Shown: one piece after another, positions 10,734 through 23,028 of the stretch
How the letters are laid out: the number at the start of each line of letters is the position of its first letter
Position numbering within the stretch: the first letter of the stretch is position 1
Source of the DNA: Gymnopus androsaceus JB14
Taxonomy: Eukaryota > Basidiomycota > Agaricomycetes > Agaricales > Omphalotaceae
NCBI GenBank assembly: GCA_009733575.1
Contig: ML769459.1
Coordinates: 124,001 to 188,000 of the forward strand
DNA length: 64,000 nt
Direction: 5' to 3'
Made by a program: the position numbers and the translations under genes
Notes under the pieces: model-generated
The model's input: the letters and a program-made list of their open reading frames with translations, nothing else
What the model was told of the DNA's origin: nothing
Database searches by the model: none

Positions 10734-12756
10734 CTACACGGCAGCAACACCGCCATGTCCCTGTCCCTTCTCCAAACTATTCTCATCAACCTGATGATGA
10801 TGATGCTGGGGCTCCCTTCCTCCGCTCAACACCTCCCCACCCTTACCCTCAATTTCATGTCCAATCTCTTGCTCCAAACCCACATAGTCATATGCAAACT
10901 CTCCCATATCATACTCATCTAGACCAACAACCTCAGCGTCCTCCGACCCGCGCAGACGGAGAATACCGAAAGGGAAGTAATGCATCACCCAGAGGATTGC
11001 GGTGGTCATGACGAAAGAGTAGGAGAGGGCGGCAGTGGAGTCAGCGAGTTGGTATCCAAGCTGGATGTAGTGGTGATCGAGCCAGCCTCCATCGATGACA
11101 GTTATACCATCAAAGGCGGCTACAGATGCTTGGGCGAAGAGACCAGTGAGGATATTTCCAACGACGCCGCCAATTGCATGTGAGGCGAAGATCTATGAGG
11201 GAAATAGGGTTAACTTAAGCGTAGGGTTTTAAGAGGGGCTCAACCGACGTACATCAAGTGTATCATCGTATCCGAATATGAATTTGAGCTGGGTGGCAAA
11301 GTTGCAGATGGTACCTGCGGCAACACCGAATACCACTGAAGCAGCTGTGGACGGAGATAGTGGTGAGCTAGACGAAACGAAATATTTAGAATTGACTTAC
11401 GAGCACCAACAAATCCAGATCCAGGAGTAATTGCAACTTTTCAATAGATTATTACTGAGCAGGCGTAGATGAAAGCTGAAAGAGATGGACACACCGAGAC
11501 CAGCAATAGCGCCACTGCAAAATCCGACGGCGGACCATTTCTTTTCGATACGGTAGTCCTACAGTAACGTTATATCACGGCCTTCAAATTTGAAGCATAA
11601 CACGGCTTACCCAAAGCATCCAAGTGAGTCCGGCTGTGCTAGCAGCAAGGTTGGTTACAGTACATGCCATTGCGGCGCGGAGGTTAGCTGGATGTATAAT
11701 CATTAGCAGTAGCCCTTCCAAGGAGTGATTAACCTTTCACTCACCACTAAGTGCAGAGCCTCCATTAAACCCAAACCAACCAAACCAAAGGAAGACCGTC
11801 CCAAGAATGACATAGCTCGTATTATGAGGTTTATACGCCAACCTTTCGGTTCCATATCCGCGGCGTCTACCAAGGTAGATCGAGATTGCAAGAGCAGCAG
11901 AGCCAGAGCTAATATGTACCGGAGAACCGCCGGCAAAATCGAGCCCACCGAGAACAAAAGACCAACCACTGCAGAGAGCGAATTAGATAGGACCAAATGG
12001 TGAATATTGAACCGTGTACTCACTTGCTGTTCCAAGTCCAACATGCAATCGGATCGTAGACAAGAGTAGACCAGATGAAGACGAATGCGGCACAGGGACC
12101 GAGACGACCTCGCTCGGAGACGGCGCCCAGGGCGAGCATTGGCGTGATAGCAGCGAACATCTAGAGCAAATTAGAACAATGATCAGCTTGCTTTGCACGA
12201 AGGAACGTACGAGTTGGTAGACTGAGAATACAAGTGAAGGGATGCGAGTGCTTCCAATTGAAGGAGACCCATCTACACCCATCATACCAAAGTATTCTGC
12301 AACAATTATCAGGATCCCGCAGGACTAAAGGCCTGTACCACGTACTCAGATTTCCAATAAACGGGCCTCCCGTCTCACTAAACGCCAATGAAAAACCCCA
12401 GAAGAACCACTGTGCAGATAACAATTAGTCTGGAACAATACAGGCTGTCTCTCTAAAATCGTCGCTTACTTGGAAGGACACAACAGCTACTGTCATCATA
12501 CTCATATAAATCATCGACAAAGCATTCTTCCGTCTTAGCAGGCCAGAGTAAAAGAATCCAACCCCAGGAATCATAATCCACACCAGCGCAGTCCCCGCGA
12601 GTGTCCAAGCAATGTCTCCATTCTGGTATACGGATTGTGTGCCAGAAGCGTCTGTGTAGATGATACTTCCCGCTGTGAAAAGTCACGGTGTTAGACGGGG
12701 TGTGGGAAGAAGATTAAGTAGAAAAACATACAGCTATCGTAGGTAATGTTGACCAT
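10734..12756 (-). CDS. Ammonium transporter, Amt/MEP family
   Basis: This is a plasma-membrane ammonium permease of the Amt/Mep/Rh superfamily. ATG is at 12756 (MVNITYDS). The spliced product keeps the family landmarks in order: [70 protein letters not shown], the signature region [62 protein letters not shown], and a cytosolic tail with [15 protein letters not shown]. It ends in a His patch (PQHHHHQ) and [10 protein letters not shown], with the stop at 10736-10734. All exons join in frame over about ten introns, with no break. The upstream region has a GATAAG box and an inverted CCAAT, fitting nitrogen control. Fungal members of the Mep2 subgroup also act as ammonium sensors; which subgroup this is cannot be told here. 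Confidence 0.93.
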
Positions 12757-13032
12757 TGTGGGCGATAGCAACTGCTTCGACAAACTCTACTTTCTTTATA
12801 GTAGGGGAGAGAAGGGAAGCGGCAAGCGGGTATTAGAAAAAGATTGTATATCTATACTTACCTTCCATATGGATGTGTAATGCCGGCAGTGGCGCCGTAG
12901 CTCTAAATGGGGATATATTCTCACTGTCGACGGAAGTGTCCTCTTATCGTCCAATGAATTTCGGTCTTGGCCTTTCCAAGGTACAGCAATAATCATTCAC
13001 TTCCTGTCTTCCGAGTCAAAAAGGTGAATGAT
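12757..13032 (-). promoter_or_regulatory. Ammonium transporter promoter: GATAAG, CCAAT and a 9-bp inverted repeat
   Basis: On the minus strand a CCAAT-type element (ATTGG) is followed at once by GATAAG (plus-strand CTTATC at 12943-12948), about 190 bp before the start codon. GATAAG is the core site of AreA/Gat-type nitrogen regulators. Further out, ATCATTCAC (12992-13000) and GTGAATGAT (13024-13032) form a perfect 9-bp inverted repeat, a possible site for a dimeric factor. Function is inferred. Confidence 0.45.
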
Positions 13033-14867
13033 CATTCCCGCTCGACGTGTAACTTGTGATGAACGTATCTGGCAGCCCACTTGATCTCTAAAAAAAAACC
13101 TTGAAGACGCAAGGCGGGGACGCTAGTAGTCGTGGCCGAGGCTTCCTGAATGATAATCCTGACGATCAGGTCGTCAATGGAAGCAAATCCTCGAAAATCG
13201 ATAAATTTCGGCCGAGTTGCAATAGACTCCCAAGCTACGCTGAATTAGCTCGAACATACATCGCATTTTGATAGCGCGTCTAGCAGTTGGACGTTAACGT
13301 TGGACAGTGCATTCGTTGTGGTATGCTTTGACCTACATTATGAATTCGTCTTTCGACTTCTGTCTCTCGGGTCCTTCACGACACTAGTACGTCCTGCACG
13401 TCCTGCACAGCTCCGTCTGTGGTTCTGAAACCTCATGCACATGTGTAAGTGGGGTCAGTTGAAAGAGGTCATGGTCTCTGTGCAGTCGACATTTAGCCAC
13501 CCAGTATAATCTGCTTTGACCTCCGCTACTGGAAAATAGTACATTCATCGACAGATCTTTCTTCCCTCTCAGTTCTTTCGTTCATATTATTTTTAGAATT
13601 GCCATCTCACTCTGTTTCTAGATATGGATGCCATTCGAGTCGGTGATCACTTTGGCGATGGCTGGAATCTGGCAATGTCAATGTCAAGTGCCAATGGCAA
13701 AGTTGGCATCTATGTGCTGTGTTTTGCTTTCGTTTTAAAGCTGCTCTGACTGAGTGACAGTATGTGCACTGTGTGCATACGAAGCTCCTATACAGCTACA
13801 ACATTCAGACAAGATCTTCAATCAGTCCAGCTATAATGAAACCGCATGTGTGCAAGTACATATAGTGCCGACTATCTCTATCTCTCGTTACTCGGAAACT
13901 AAGCAGAATCTATCCAACCAAGGCCTTTAAATCTCCCGTTCTACCTTCAGATTCCATGGCACCGAGCCGAGCCAGGCGCAGCATGGTTGACTTTCGGCCT
14001 ACTTTGCACTAGTTCGTCGCATAATATATGAACCGCGGCCGAGAGTGTAGCTATTATAGGCTAGTATACTACACAGCTACACATGTACAAAAAGCTATTG
14101 AATTGCAAGCAAAACTCATGTCAGACGAGGCCCAACCTTGAACAAGGTTTCGAGGTTCCAAGTAAACTGGATAGAACTAGTTCTAATCATTGCCTCTCGC
14201 TTTGTCACCTAGGTTTCTCCGCCCCCGAATCCAATAAGTGTGTTTGAGGAGGCTTGGCGATTGAATCCAGACTCATACTAGAATTTAAATGAGTGAATTC
14301 GAGGTGTATCAGCTGCTCCCAGACGGTAGCCAAGCCAGTTTGACTTTACAGAGAAGTGCAGTTTGAGAGGATCGGCAGTATCCATTGAGGTTTCTCCTTC
14401 GTTGAACGCGTAAACTACCGCAATTATAACGAGATACGGTGTACATATCCTGAATTCAAAACTTACGAATTAATAAGGGGTAGAGATCGTCGCGGAGGCT
14501 TTGGATGATAAGAACTTTGTGGCTCGCAGACTGTTCCTAGAATCTATCCTAGTCCCAGTATGATGTCCGATATTTCATCAGAAGCATAGTAGCTACATGG
14601 ATGAATTCGATTGGAGCGAGTAAGTCGAATACAGGACCGACCAGCCAGCCTCAGCCAGCCGATGTCTTTCACTTTTACGCACAATGCTTGATTTTGCATA
14701 TCTAAGTCTGATCCAGCCGTGTTTTCTTACTTCATGATCATTGCTTGCGCAGTTGCGGAGCTTAAGCCCAATCCTCCCAACATGGTTTTTCGATGCAATG
14801 GCAGAGTCTTGCTTTTCTCGATTTACTACTTGCTGCTGCCAAGGCTTTTTATGTACGCTCTGATGGC
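13033..14867. other. Long intergenic stretch, no gene seen
   Basis: There is no convincing open frame with splice support. Around 14262-14370 lies a sequence shared with the 22.0-22.4 kb region (CGAGGTGTATCAGCTGCT, then AGCCAAGCCAGTTTGACTT). The LTR element interrupts the right end. Confidence 0.55.
14262..14370. repeat. Dispersed repeat, copy 1
   Basis: It shares blocks such as GTATCAGCTGCT, ACGGTAGCCAAGCCAGTTTG and GTGCAGTTTGAGAG with 22060-22075 and 22308-22385, where the blocks are further apart. The copies lie on both sides of the LTR element. They carry no coding signal and look like remnants of an older element. Confidence 0.6.
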
Positions 14868-14872
14868 GATTG

Positions 14873-15237
14873 TGTTGGAATATCAAAGGTAAATACTATT
14901 CTATCGAACTATACATGGAACGCTTTCTCGTAGTCTCCACTTGTTTGTATCACCATCCCATGCACTCCACTGTTATCGTCTCGCAGACTCCACTCAATCT
15001 CTCGCCGTATCCACTTACTCTCTCGCAGTACCCACTATACCGTATGGACAGTAGCCACAAGTATTCACGCAGTAGCCACCTGCCCGATATATCGTTTGTA
15101 CATAGGACTGTATATAAGCCTAGGTAACATACCCTGTAAAACCACCGTTGTCCCCCATCGATCTGTGTGATCGTTACTACTAAAGTCCTGTGTGGACTTA
15201 CTGCTGCTACTTCCTATTTAGGAACGTAACTCTAATA
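14873..15237 (+). repeat. 5' LTR of the copia element
   Basis: This 365-bp direct repeat starts TGTTGGAATATC and ends CTCTAATA. A TATATAAG promoter box is at 15111. Compared with the 3' LTR it has one extra base at three places (TAC/TA near 14890, CC/C in AAAACCACC, AAA/AA in CTAAAGTCC), with no substitution that I could find. Confidence 0.93.
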
Positions 15238-15292
15238 GGTTATGGGCCCCGGCCTTAACCATTGACGCAACATATTGCCGTAGCGCTTGTTC

Positions 15293-17142
15293 ATGCCACC
15301 CAGGCCAGATCCTCCACCACTACGAACTCGACAGGAGATAAAATCACAACAAGCACCACCACCAGTAACTCGACAACGTTCCATTGCATCGGAACAAGCC
15401 AGCTCATCGAGTAGCAAAGCTGTAACACCACAGCAGAGATCAGCACCATTACCTCCCACAGACGACACTGTTCCTTGTAAAGGACACCCACACATCTTTG
15501 ATATCGACGAGTTAGTTGATAGATATAAAAGCCGAACCACTGGAAGGTGGAGCCAGTGCGAAAAACAACATTGCCTAAATCGATACGACGTACTTTGGAC
15601 AGGTAAATTAGCAGATTTTGCGAAACCCATCGCGAAAGAGCAGGAGCAAATCATCAGAAGTCACCTACGACACATCGCCGACGACAACGAAGACGACGAC
15701 GAAGAAGAGGATACTGAAGCACCTGTTGCTCAGACTATAGCATCATCCTCACAACAGCATACTCCCGCTCCATCCCAATCACCTGCACCGAAACGCGAAC
15801 CAACCCCACCTACTCCTATACAACCATCTCCACAGGGAACATCATCCCAATTTCCATATTCAAACACGGAACAACCCTCTCCACACAGATCCCCATCGCC
15901 ATCAGATCCCGGATCACCAGGCGCTTTAATTGCTGATTCCGACGACGACGACATGTCTAAAGCAAATAAAGCCTTTGATAAGGTTACAACCTTAAAGTCA
16001 GACGGATCAAATTGGGACACGTGGAAAACTCGAGTGGAATTCGCAGCCAGATCTATCGGCTATCAGCGTTATTTGGAATGGAATCCGCAACCTGATCTTG
16101 CCCAAGGATCAAATGATGAACATAGGGAAAAGGATAGTGATTTGCTAAACGCGATCATTGGCAGGTTATCGGATGGAATATTCCGAAGGTATAGGCACTA
16201 CGACAACACGAAGCAGTTGTGGGAAAATTTACTCGCTGATTATGATTCTAAAAACGCTCTTACTGAATCATTTTTGCAAAGACGACTCCACACTATGCGA
16301 TGCTCGGACCCATCCAAGGTCAATAAACATTTGGACGACATGATCAGCATCCGCGACGACCTCACGACTAGGGGAATCGATATCAACGACGATATATTCG
16401 TCAACACCATCTATGTCCTCTGTCCCTGACACCTTCAAAGCTACGATAAACGCATTGGCTGTTTTCTCCGCTAAATCCGACAAGAAGCTCAGTCCTGCAG
16501 AGCTTATTTCCACCATTCGTGCCGAATCAATGGTACACCAAATGCGACATGATCACAAGAAGGAATCGGCAAACTATGCCGGTAATAGGGGAAGAGGAGG
16601 TTTCCGAGGTCGTGGAAATTCCTTTAGGGGAAATTCCCGAGGCAGAGGCAGAGGCCGCGGAGGATCGACGAGTCGTCAGGACTCGTTTGTTATAACTGCG
16701 GAGGTAAAGGTCACTTTGGAAATCAATGTCCATCGGAGAAACGCAGTCAGGCCAACGAGGCCAAGGAGACGAAGGCTCCTAAAGAGAAGCAGAAAAAGAA
16801 GTCGGATGGAAACTGGAGAGACAGGCCGAAGAACAGCGAAGTGGCATCCTCATCCATGATTGAGGAAGTACCAGAGTCATCATGGGCAGCAATCGAAATT
16901 CCCGCTAAGCATGGGAATCTTGTTTTCGATTTTTCCGAAATAGCTGATAAATTCGAATTAGCTCTTTCATCGCCGAGCGATCACAAATGTCAGAAAGACA
17001 ATTCTGATATAGTGCAAAACATCAAAGTCGACAGTCCGCCACCTCTTACTCTTAACACAATGAAGAGGAGGAAGTATACGTCGACGTTAATCTCTTTCCT
17101 TCCTTCAAATTCGAATATGACACCGAAGAGGGAGTTGGAAAA
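15293..17142 (+). pseudogene. Copia gag region (frame-broken)
   Basis: ATG at 15293 opens a 378-codon frame. The first half is Pro/Ser/Gln-rich and acidic. The second half is the copia-type capsid (UBN2-like): DGSNWDTWKTRVEFAARS, QLWENLLADYDSKN, a short run of LNKHLD-like helices. The frame stops near 16430 but continues in another frame with SVPDTFKATINAL, an RGRG-rich stretch and a zinc knuckle C-X2-C-X4-H-X4-C at 16688-16729, which again lies in a different frame. At least three one-base frame changes separate these parts. Programmed frameshifting would need only one. Confidence 0.85.
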
Positions 17143-20100
17143 GTGATCACGCTACGCTGCAGCCCACATTACGGAGCAATTCTTTTTGACTCCGGATGCT
17201 CTACCCACATGACGCCACTCACGGACGAACTCAGGAATCAACGGGAAATTCCAACACGAGTCATCCAGGCCGCAAATGCGGAAACCTTCACGGCAAACAT
17301 CTCCGGCACACTCCATCTAGGACTTCCAACATTCGAACAAGAAATAAGAATGTTAAAGTCCCCAACACCCTTCTATGCCCAGACACTCCCAACACACTCG
17401 TATCATTGGGAAAACTCGACGATGATGGTTTACGCCATCCACACCGCAAATGTAAAATGACGATCAGAGATCGCCAGGGAAATCTCGTGGGAGTTATCCC
17501 AAAGATTAACGGACTATACCAGATCCCATCAAGGGAACACGCTTATTCGACTAAGATCGGCAGATTGGTATCTCTTTACGAGGCACACTGCATCTTAGTC
17601 ACCTCAACTATGCTTACGTGAAGCATATGTTCCGAGACAACCAGGTTCGTGGAATCGGATTGGATCCGAAGCAAATGGACGAACCAGAATGCCGCGCTTG
17701 TATGCTTGGGAAAGCATCCAGGTATCCTATCGCTCAGGTGCGATCATCTCCACGTGCGGAGAATTTTGGAGACATCTTCCACATGGACGTGTGGGGACCA
17801 TCACAAGTCAGGACGGTAAACCATTGCACTTACACGCTGACTCTAGTTGACGAAGCAACTGACTGGTTGGAGGAACCCCAAATGAAGTCGAAGGACGAGT
17901 CATTCGCACAGTACGTGGTTCTCCAAACAGGTCTCCAAACTCAATACGGCACAACTGTTAAAGTTCTCCACTCTGATCGAGGGGGAGAATTTCTCAGTAA
18001 CGAATTCACGGCATATCTGGAACGCATTGGGACACGACGACGTCTCACGGTACACGACACCCCGGAACACAATGGTATAGCGGAACGCGCACATCGAACA
18101 GTTGCTAAATGCAGTTCGAAGTCTTTTGATCTCATCAGGACTCCCGAAATGGCTTTGGGGATTCATGATGAAATATGCGGTATATGTTTGGAACAGGACG
18201 CCGAAGAAAGCCATTGGAATGGCCACTCCATACGAGAAACGGTTTGGTATTAAACCGGACATTACTAATCTTCGAATCTTCGGTAGTATCGTTTATGTTA
18301 AACGAGAAAAGGAACCCGGCAAATTGGAACCACAGGCCCAGGAAGGACGCTGGATAGGACTCGAACCCGAATCGAATGGTCACTACATCTACTGGCCAAC
18401 ACGTCACACTGTCACAACGGAGAGGAACGTAGTTTTCTCTGACAGGCAGATCCAACCCGTTGAAGGGGAGGATGGAAATTTGGGAAATTTGGAAACATCA
18501 GTCACCGAGTCGGAACAGCCTGTCATACCAGTTCCAGAAGAGATTGCCGAACCAATTGCACCAGACGAAGTATCTGGGAAACGAGTCAGACGACCCACCA
18601 AGAAGATCAGGGACGTCATTGAAGGACTTGGAGAAGGAAGTGATGAGTTGCGACATCTTCACCGCATCTCTAGGTCAGGTAACATCAGAAATCGAATCTG
18701 ATCCTTTATCTGTTGCAGAAGCTATGCGACGACCTGACAGCTCCAAATGGTACGATGCCATGAAGGACGAAATCTCCAGACTCCAGGAGCGTGGAACCTA
18801 TACAATTGTCACTCCACCTCCAGATGCCAATATTCTCACATCCAAATGGGTCTATCGGACCAAGAAGGATGAACGAGGTCACATTACAGGACACAGAGCT
18901 CGTCTTGTTGTACGTGGATTTAATCAGATCCCAGACGTTGACTACTTCCCAGACGAAACATTCGCATCTGTCGCGAAACTTGCATCAGCCCGTGCTATAC
19001 TCAGCATTGGAGCTGAGAAGAGCATGATTATTCACCAAATGGACGTGAAATCAGCTTACCTTTACGGGAAATTGGACGACAACGAGCGCATTTTTATGAA
19101 GGCACCTCCAGGCATTGATATAGGGGTAAAACCAGGTCAAACCTTACGGCTTAAACTCGCACTTTACGGACTTAAACAAGCCGGTCGACGATGGTACATG
19201 CGATTCAGGGAAATCATGACCCAACTAGGGTTTAAACGGTCTGATTTTGATCACGCTGTTTTCTACCGCACTAATCCCTTCACCATCATTTTCATACATG
19301 TTGACGACATGACATTGGTTACCGAAACCCTGGCCATCATGGAGAAACTAAAGAAAGATATTGGGGCAATAATCGAAGTTGTTGATTCCGGAGAAATCCA
19401 TTGGCTACTTGGGATCGAGATCCGAAGATCTCTCCATAATAGGACGATTCACCTATCCCAGCGGTCATATATTGACGCCATACTCTCTCGCTATGGATTC
19501 TCGGATATAAAGCCACTCTCTATTCCCTTCGATCCCCACATCCACCTCACCAAAGACCAGTCACCCAAAACGGTCGAGGATATCGCTTTCATGCGCGACA
19601 AACCCTACAGAGAGGCACTTGGTGCTCTCCAGTACTTATCCGTCGCTACGAGACCTGACATCACGTATGCAGTCTCTATCCTTGCTCGCTTTTCACAAAA
19701 CCCCGGCATCACTCATTGGAATGGTGTACGCCGTGTCTACGCCTATCTCAAATACACTCGAGACTTTTGGCTCAGTACGAGCAACCAGGAGACAGTCCAA
19801 GGCTATACGGATGCGGATGGTATGTCCCAAGAGGATCGACATGCTATTTCCGGGTACGTTTTTATGTTGAATGGCGGAGCAGTATCTTGGTCGTCGAAAC
19901 GACAGGATACCATTTCTTTATCCACCACGGAAGCCGAGTATATCGCTTTGACCCATGCGGCAAAGGAAGCGATCTGGCTTAGGAATCTTTTGTCGGAAAT
20001 CTTTGGTCCAATTACTCATGCGATCCCTATCAAGTCAGACAATCAATCCGCCATCGCATTGGCGAAGGATGATCGTTTTCATGCTAGGACCAAACACATC

Positions 20101-20259
20101 GATATCCGATATCACTTCATCCGCTACGTCATCGAGGAAGGTAAAATTCGTCTTACATACTGCCCTACCGAAAACATGACGGCAGACATCTTCACCAAAG
20201 CCTTACCTTCGATGAAAGCCAAACACTTCGCAGCATCCATGGGATTAGCAAAGGTTTGA
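17143..20259 (+). pseudogene. Copia pol region: protease, integrase, reverse transcriptase, RNase H
   Basis: The aspartic protease active site DSGCSTHMTP is at 17188-17217. Integrase (17618-18690) shows HMDVWGP, HSDRGGEF and PEHNGIAERAHRT, carrying the D, D and E catalytic residues, but changes frame near 18110. The reverse transcriptase/RNase H frame (18460-20259) is long and intact: KWVYRTKKDERG, QMDVKSAYLYG, LYGLKQAGR, HVDDM (usual form YVDDM), YTDADGMSQEDR, STTEAEYIAL and ADIFTKALP. The stop is at 20257-20259. More frame changes lie between protease and integrase (about 17340-17460) and between integrase and RT. This copy probably cannot make a full polyprotein if the bases are right. Confidence 0.9.
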
Positions 20260-20266
20260 AGGGGAG

Positions 20267-20628
20267 TGTTGGAATATCAAAGGTAAATATATTCTATCGA
20301 ACTATACATGGAACGCTTTCTCGTAGTCTCCACTTGTTTGTATCACCATCCCATGCACTCCACTGTTATCGTCTCGCAGACTCCACTCAATCTCTCGCCG
20401 TATCCACTTACTCTCTCGCAGTACCCACTATACCGTATGGACAGTAGCCACAAGTATTCACGCAGTAGCCACCTGCCCGATATATCGTTTGTACATAGGA
20501 CTGTATATAAGCCTAGGTAACATACCCTGTAAAACACCGTTGTCCCCCATCGATCTGTGTGATCGTTACTACTAAGTCCTGTGTGGACTTACTGCTGCTA
20601 CTTCCTATTTAGGAACGTAACTCTAATA
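20267..20628 (+). repeat. 3' LTR of the copia element
   Basis: This 362-bp copy of the 5' LTR has the TATA box at 20504 and ends CTCTAATA just before the GATTG target duplication. Confidence 0.93.
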
Positions 20629-21286
20629 GATTGAACTTGAGTGGCGCCCAAGCGCTCTGGTCCTCACTGTTGCAGAGCGCTTGAATAACAAGCAGGCTCA
20701 GTCTGTACAACCTGGAATCAACGATTAATTAACAAATTGTGGCTATAGCGCTGCCTGATATGGAAATGGATAGGAGCTATATGTGACGACGTGCGGAGCG
20801 ACCGGACAACACAATGACCTTCTCACAACTGGGGCCTTCCCTCCTAGCTCTCTTCTGTTCGTCTAGCAATGCCCAAATTCAATGTCTGCTTTAACGCGTA
20901 GGCCCTCCCGCAATGCGCGCCTGTGGATACCACATGACCTTGTCGTGTAATCAAAAGTCGGTCTCCGGGATCTATTGTACCCGCCTGCGTGTTCTTCGAT
21001 CTTACGTTCAACTCTCGCTCAGAGCACACCTGGAAGAATGAATTTCCCGTAAGCAAGAGTGGTTCAAACTCCAGAAAAGTCTATGATTGTTCTCATTGGC
21101 ACTAGACAAAAAACAAGCTCTTCTCAACTTCTCGTTATAGCGACTCTCAAAGTTGTTCCTGGAAAGGTCAGTTGTGATTTCAAGGCAGTCCTCCGCATCG
21201 TTTGCCACTTGTGGGGGAAGCAAGCTTGAGGGTCTCATATCCTTCAAGGTGAATTGATTGAGTCGTTTAATGTTTAGGAAGACAGA

Positions 21287-21548
21287 ATGGCAGAGATCAT
21301 GGCCACCACGCAAGCTAGCGCGTTATCGAACGAGCCCAACACGGTGTGTTCCTACTAGCTCAGGCTGTTCTTCGTGTCCCAGAAGTAATTTCTCTCTCTT
21401 TAGGTGGAATACAGAGTTACCCGAGTCCTCGAAGCGGATGGGACGCCAACTTCGACGTTTGTGATCATTGTAAGTATACTTTCTTACTGAACCCTTGCTT
21501 CCGCTGACTGAACTTGCGCTTCTGTAGGAGAAATATAACGGTCTGTGA
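21287..21548 (+). CDS. Possible tiny spliced gene (unknown), copy A
   Basis: ATG at 21287 opens about 19 codons (MAEIMATTQASALSNE) up to a GTGTGT donor. An exon starting VEYRVTRVLEADG after CTTTAG, a GTAAGT intron, and EKYNGL-stop follow. All three exons join in frame to give about 48 residues. I recognise no family. A related copy lies at 22795-23028. The intron signals are good, but the coding evidence is weak; this could be chance or an old element. Confidence 0.25.
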
Positions 21549-22794
21549 ATCTCGCAGTCTTCTTACTAGCTGTTATATCTAACAACACCCTATGTTTTCT
21601 ATCCCCTTTCATCATTCGCGATAATCATGTCCTCATATATTCAGGCCCCAAAGTTGGCCTTGAAGAACACACAAAGTCTTCTGGAACTGTGGCGAATGAC
21701 GAAAGCATTCAAGAAGGAGGGAATACTAGCTGGGAAACCTGTATTGCAGTTTTGTGACGGTGAAGTTCGTTTCCGAACTATAGATCAGCGATATAACTCT
21801 TTATCATAGAGCTGCCAGTGAAAGCAGCCCTATAATAGACTGATCGCTCTGGCTCAAGGCAACTCGTTGACCTTGTCTCTGTCTCGAATGGGTTCAAGCT
21901 TTCATGAATATTCTTGACAAACTGAATCTGAAATGCAACTTTGACCAAGCCCCGAAGTAATATAAGCTGTGAAAGTGCCTTTCTCCCCTCTAAGTTGTTG
22001 CGGATTTACTGGCTCAAATACAAAGCTTGAGGAAGCTTTCCTGCTAGAATTTGAAGAGTGAATTTGAGGCGTATCAGCTGCTTCCAGAGCAGACGAGTAG
22101 GTGTATCTTTTGCATGTAATAAGTAGACGGCCCTGTACACTGTCCGGATCTACAGCAGCGGCGACACATTGTGTCTGTTGCGAGGTCCTTATGGCTAGGC
22201 TCTAGCAGGGGTCGCAGAGGTGACGGTGTTTACCACACCGGATGCTCTGGAACCAGCGTTTAGCATTTGGACCATGCCGTGTAATAACGCTTCCTTCCTT
22301 CTGGCAGACGGTAACCAAGCCAGTTTGACTTGGAAGAGCACCACTCTTATAAGTTATTTATTTATTTTGAATGCAGTTTGAGAGACTGGGGAAAACTTTG
22401 CGTCTCCGGGAATTATTGTATATTGCCTGCGTGCTCAGTCAGCTCACTGGCAATGTGAAGTTCCTCTCTGATCATGAGTTGCTGTCTCTGCCTGATCTTC
22501 ATCTATCTCTCGAGTTTCAGCCAGCACCTGGAAAAAAAGAATCAATTTCCTGTAAGCAAGGGTATCGGTCATTCAATCTCCTGAAAAGCCAATGATTGTT
22601 CTCACTAGACAAAAAACTAGCTCTTCTCAACTTCTCGTTGTAGCGACTCTCAAAGTTGTTCCTGGAAAGGTCAGTCACTGTAATTTCAACTTAAAAGTCT
22701 TCCGCATCGTTTGCTATTGTCAGGTATGGGGTGGGTATGTTAATTGTAGGGGAAGTAACCCTGGTGAACTGATACAATTGTTTAATGTAGATCA

Positions 22795-23028
22795 TGGCCG
22801 CCACAGCTAGCGCGTTGTTAGATATTGAACCCTGCACGGTGTGTTCTCAGGCTATTCTTCACGCCCTAGAAGTAATCCCTCTCTTTAGGTGGAATACAGT
22901 TACCCGAGTCCTCGAAGCGTATGGGACGCCGACTTTGACGTTTGTGATCACTGTGAGTATACTTTCTTACTAAACTTGCTTACACTGACTGAACTTGTGC
23001 TTCCGTAGGAGAAATATAATGGTCTATG
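22795..23028 (+). pseudogene. Possible tiny spliced gene (unknown), copy B, degenerate
   Basis: It has the same exon-intron pattern as 21287-21548 (MAATASALLD, intron, exon, GTGAGT intron, EKYNGL-stop). However, two bases are missing early in the second exon, so the frames no longer join. Splice sites are kept. Confidence 0.25.

Larger units (their letters stand above)
14873..20628 (+). mobile_element. Complete Ty1/copia LTR retrotransposon
   Basis: LTRs lie at 14873-15237 and 20267-20628 in direct orientation, with a polypurine tract (AAGGGGAG) just before the 3' LTR. The five bases GATTG flank both sides (14868-14872 and 20629-20633), which is the target-site duplication. The domain order gag, protease, integrase, reverse transcriptase, RNase H defines the copia type. 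The LTRs differ only by three one-base length differences, so the insertion is recent. The coding region nevertheless has several frame breaks. Confidence 0.95.

Noticed and set aside
15293..18700. Programmed ribosomal frameshift as the cause of the gag-pol frame changes
   Set aside because: There are at least six changes in both directions, some inside single domains; copia elements use at most one.
21287..21758. Small spliced frame that could be extended to end near TCIAVL, recalling CaaX pheromone precursors
   Set aside because: The Cys is fifth, not fourth, from the end, no pheromone receptor gene is nearby, and copy B does not keep the tail.
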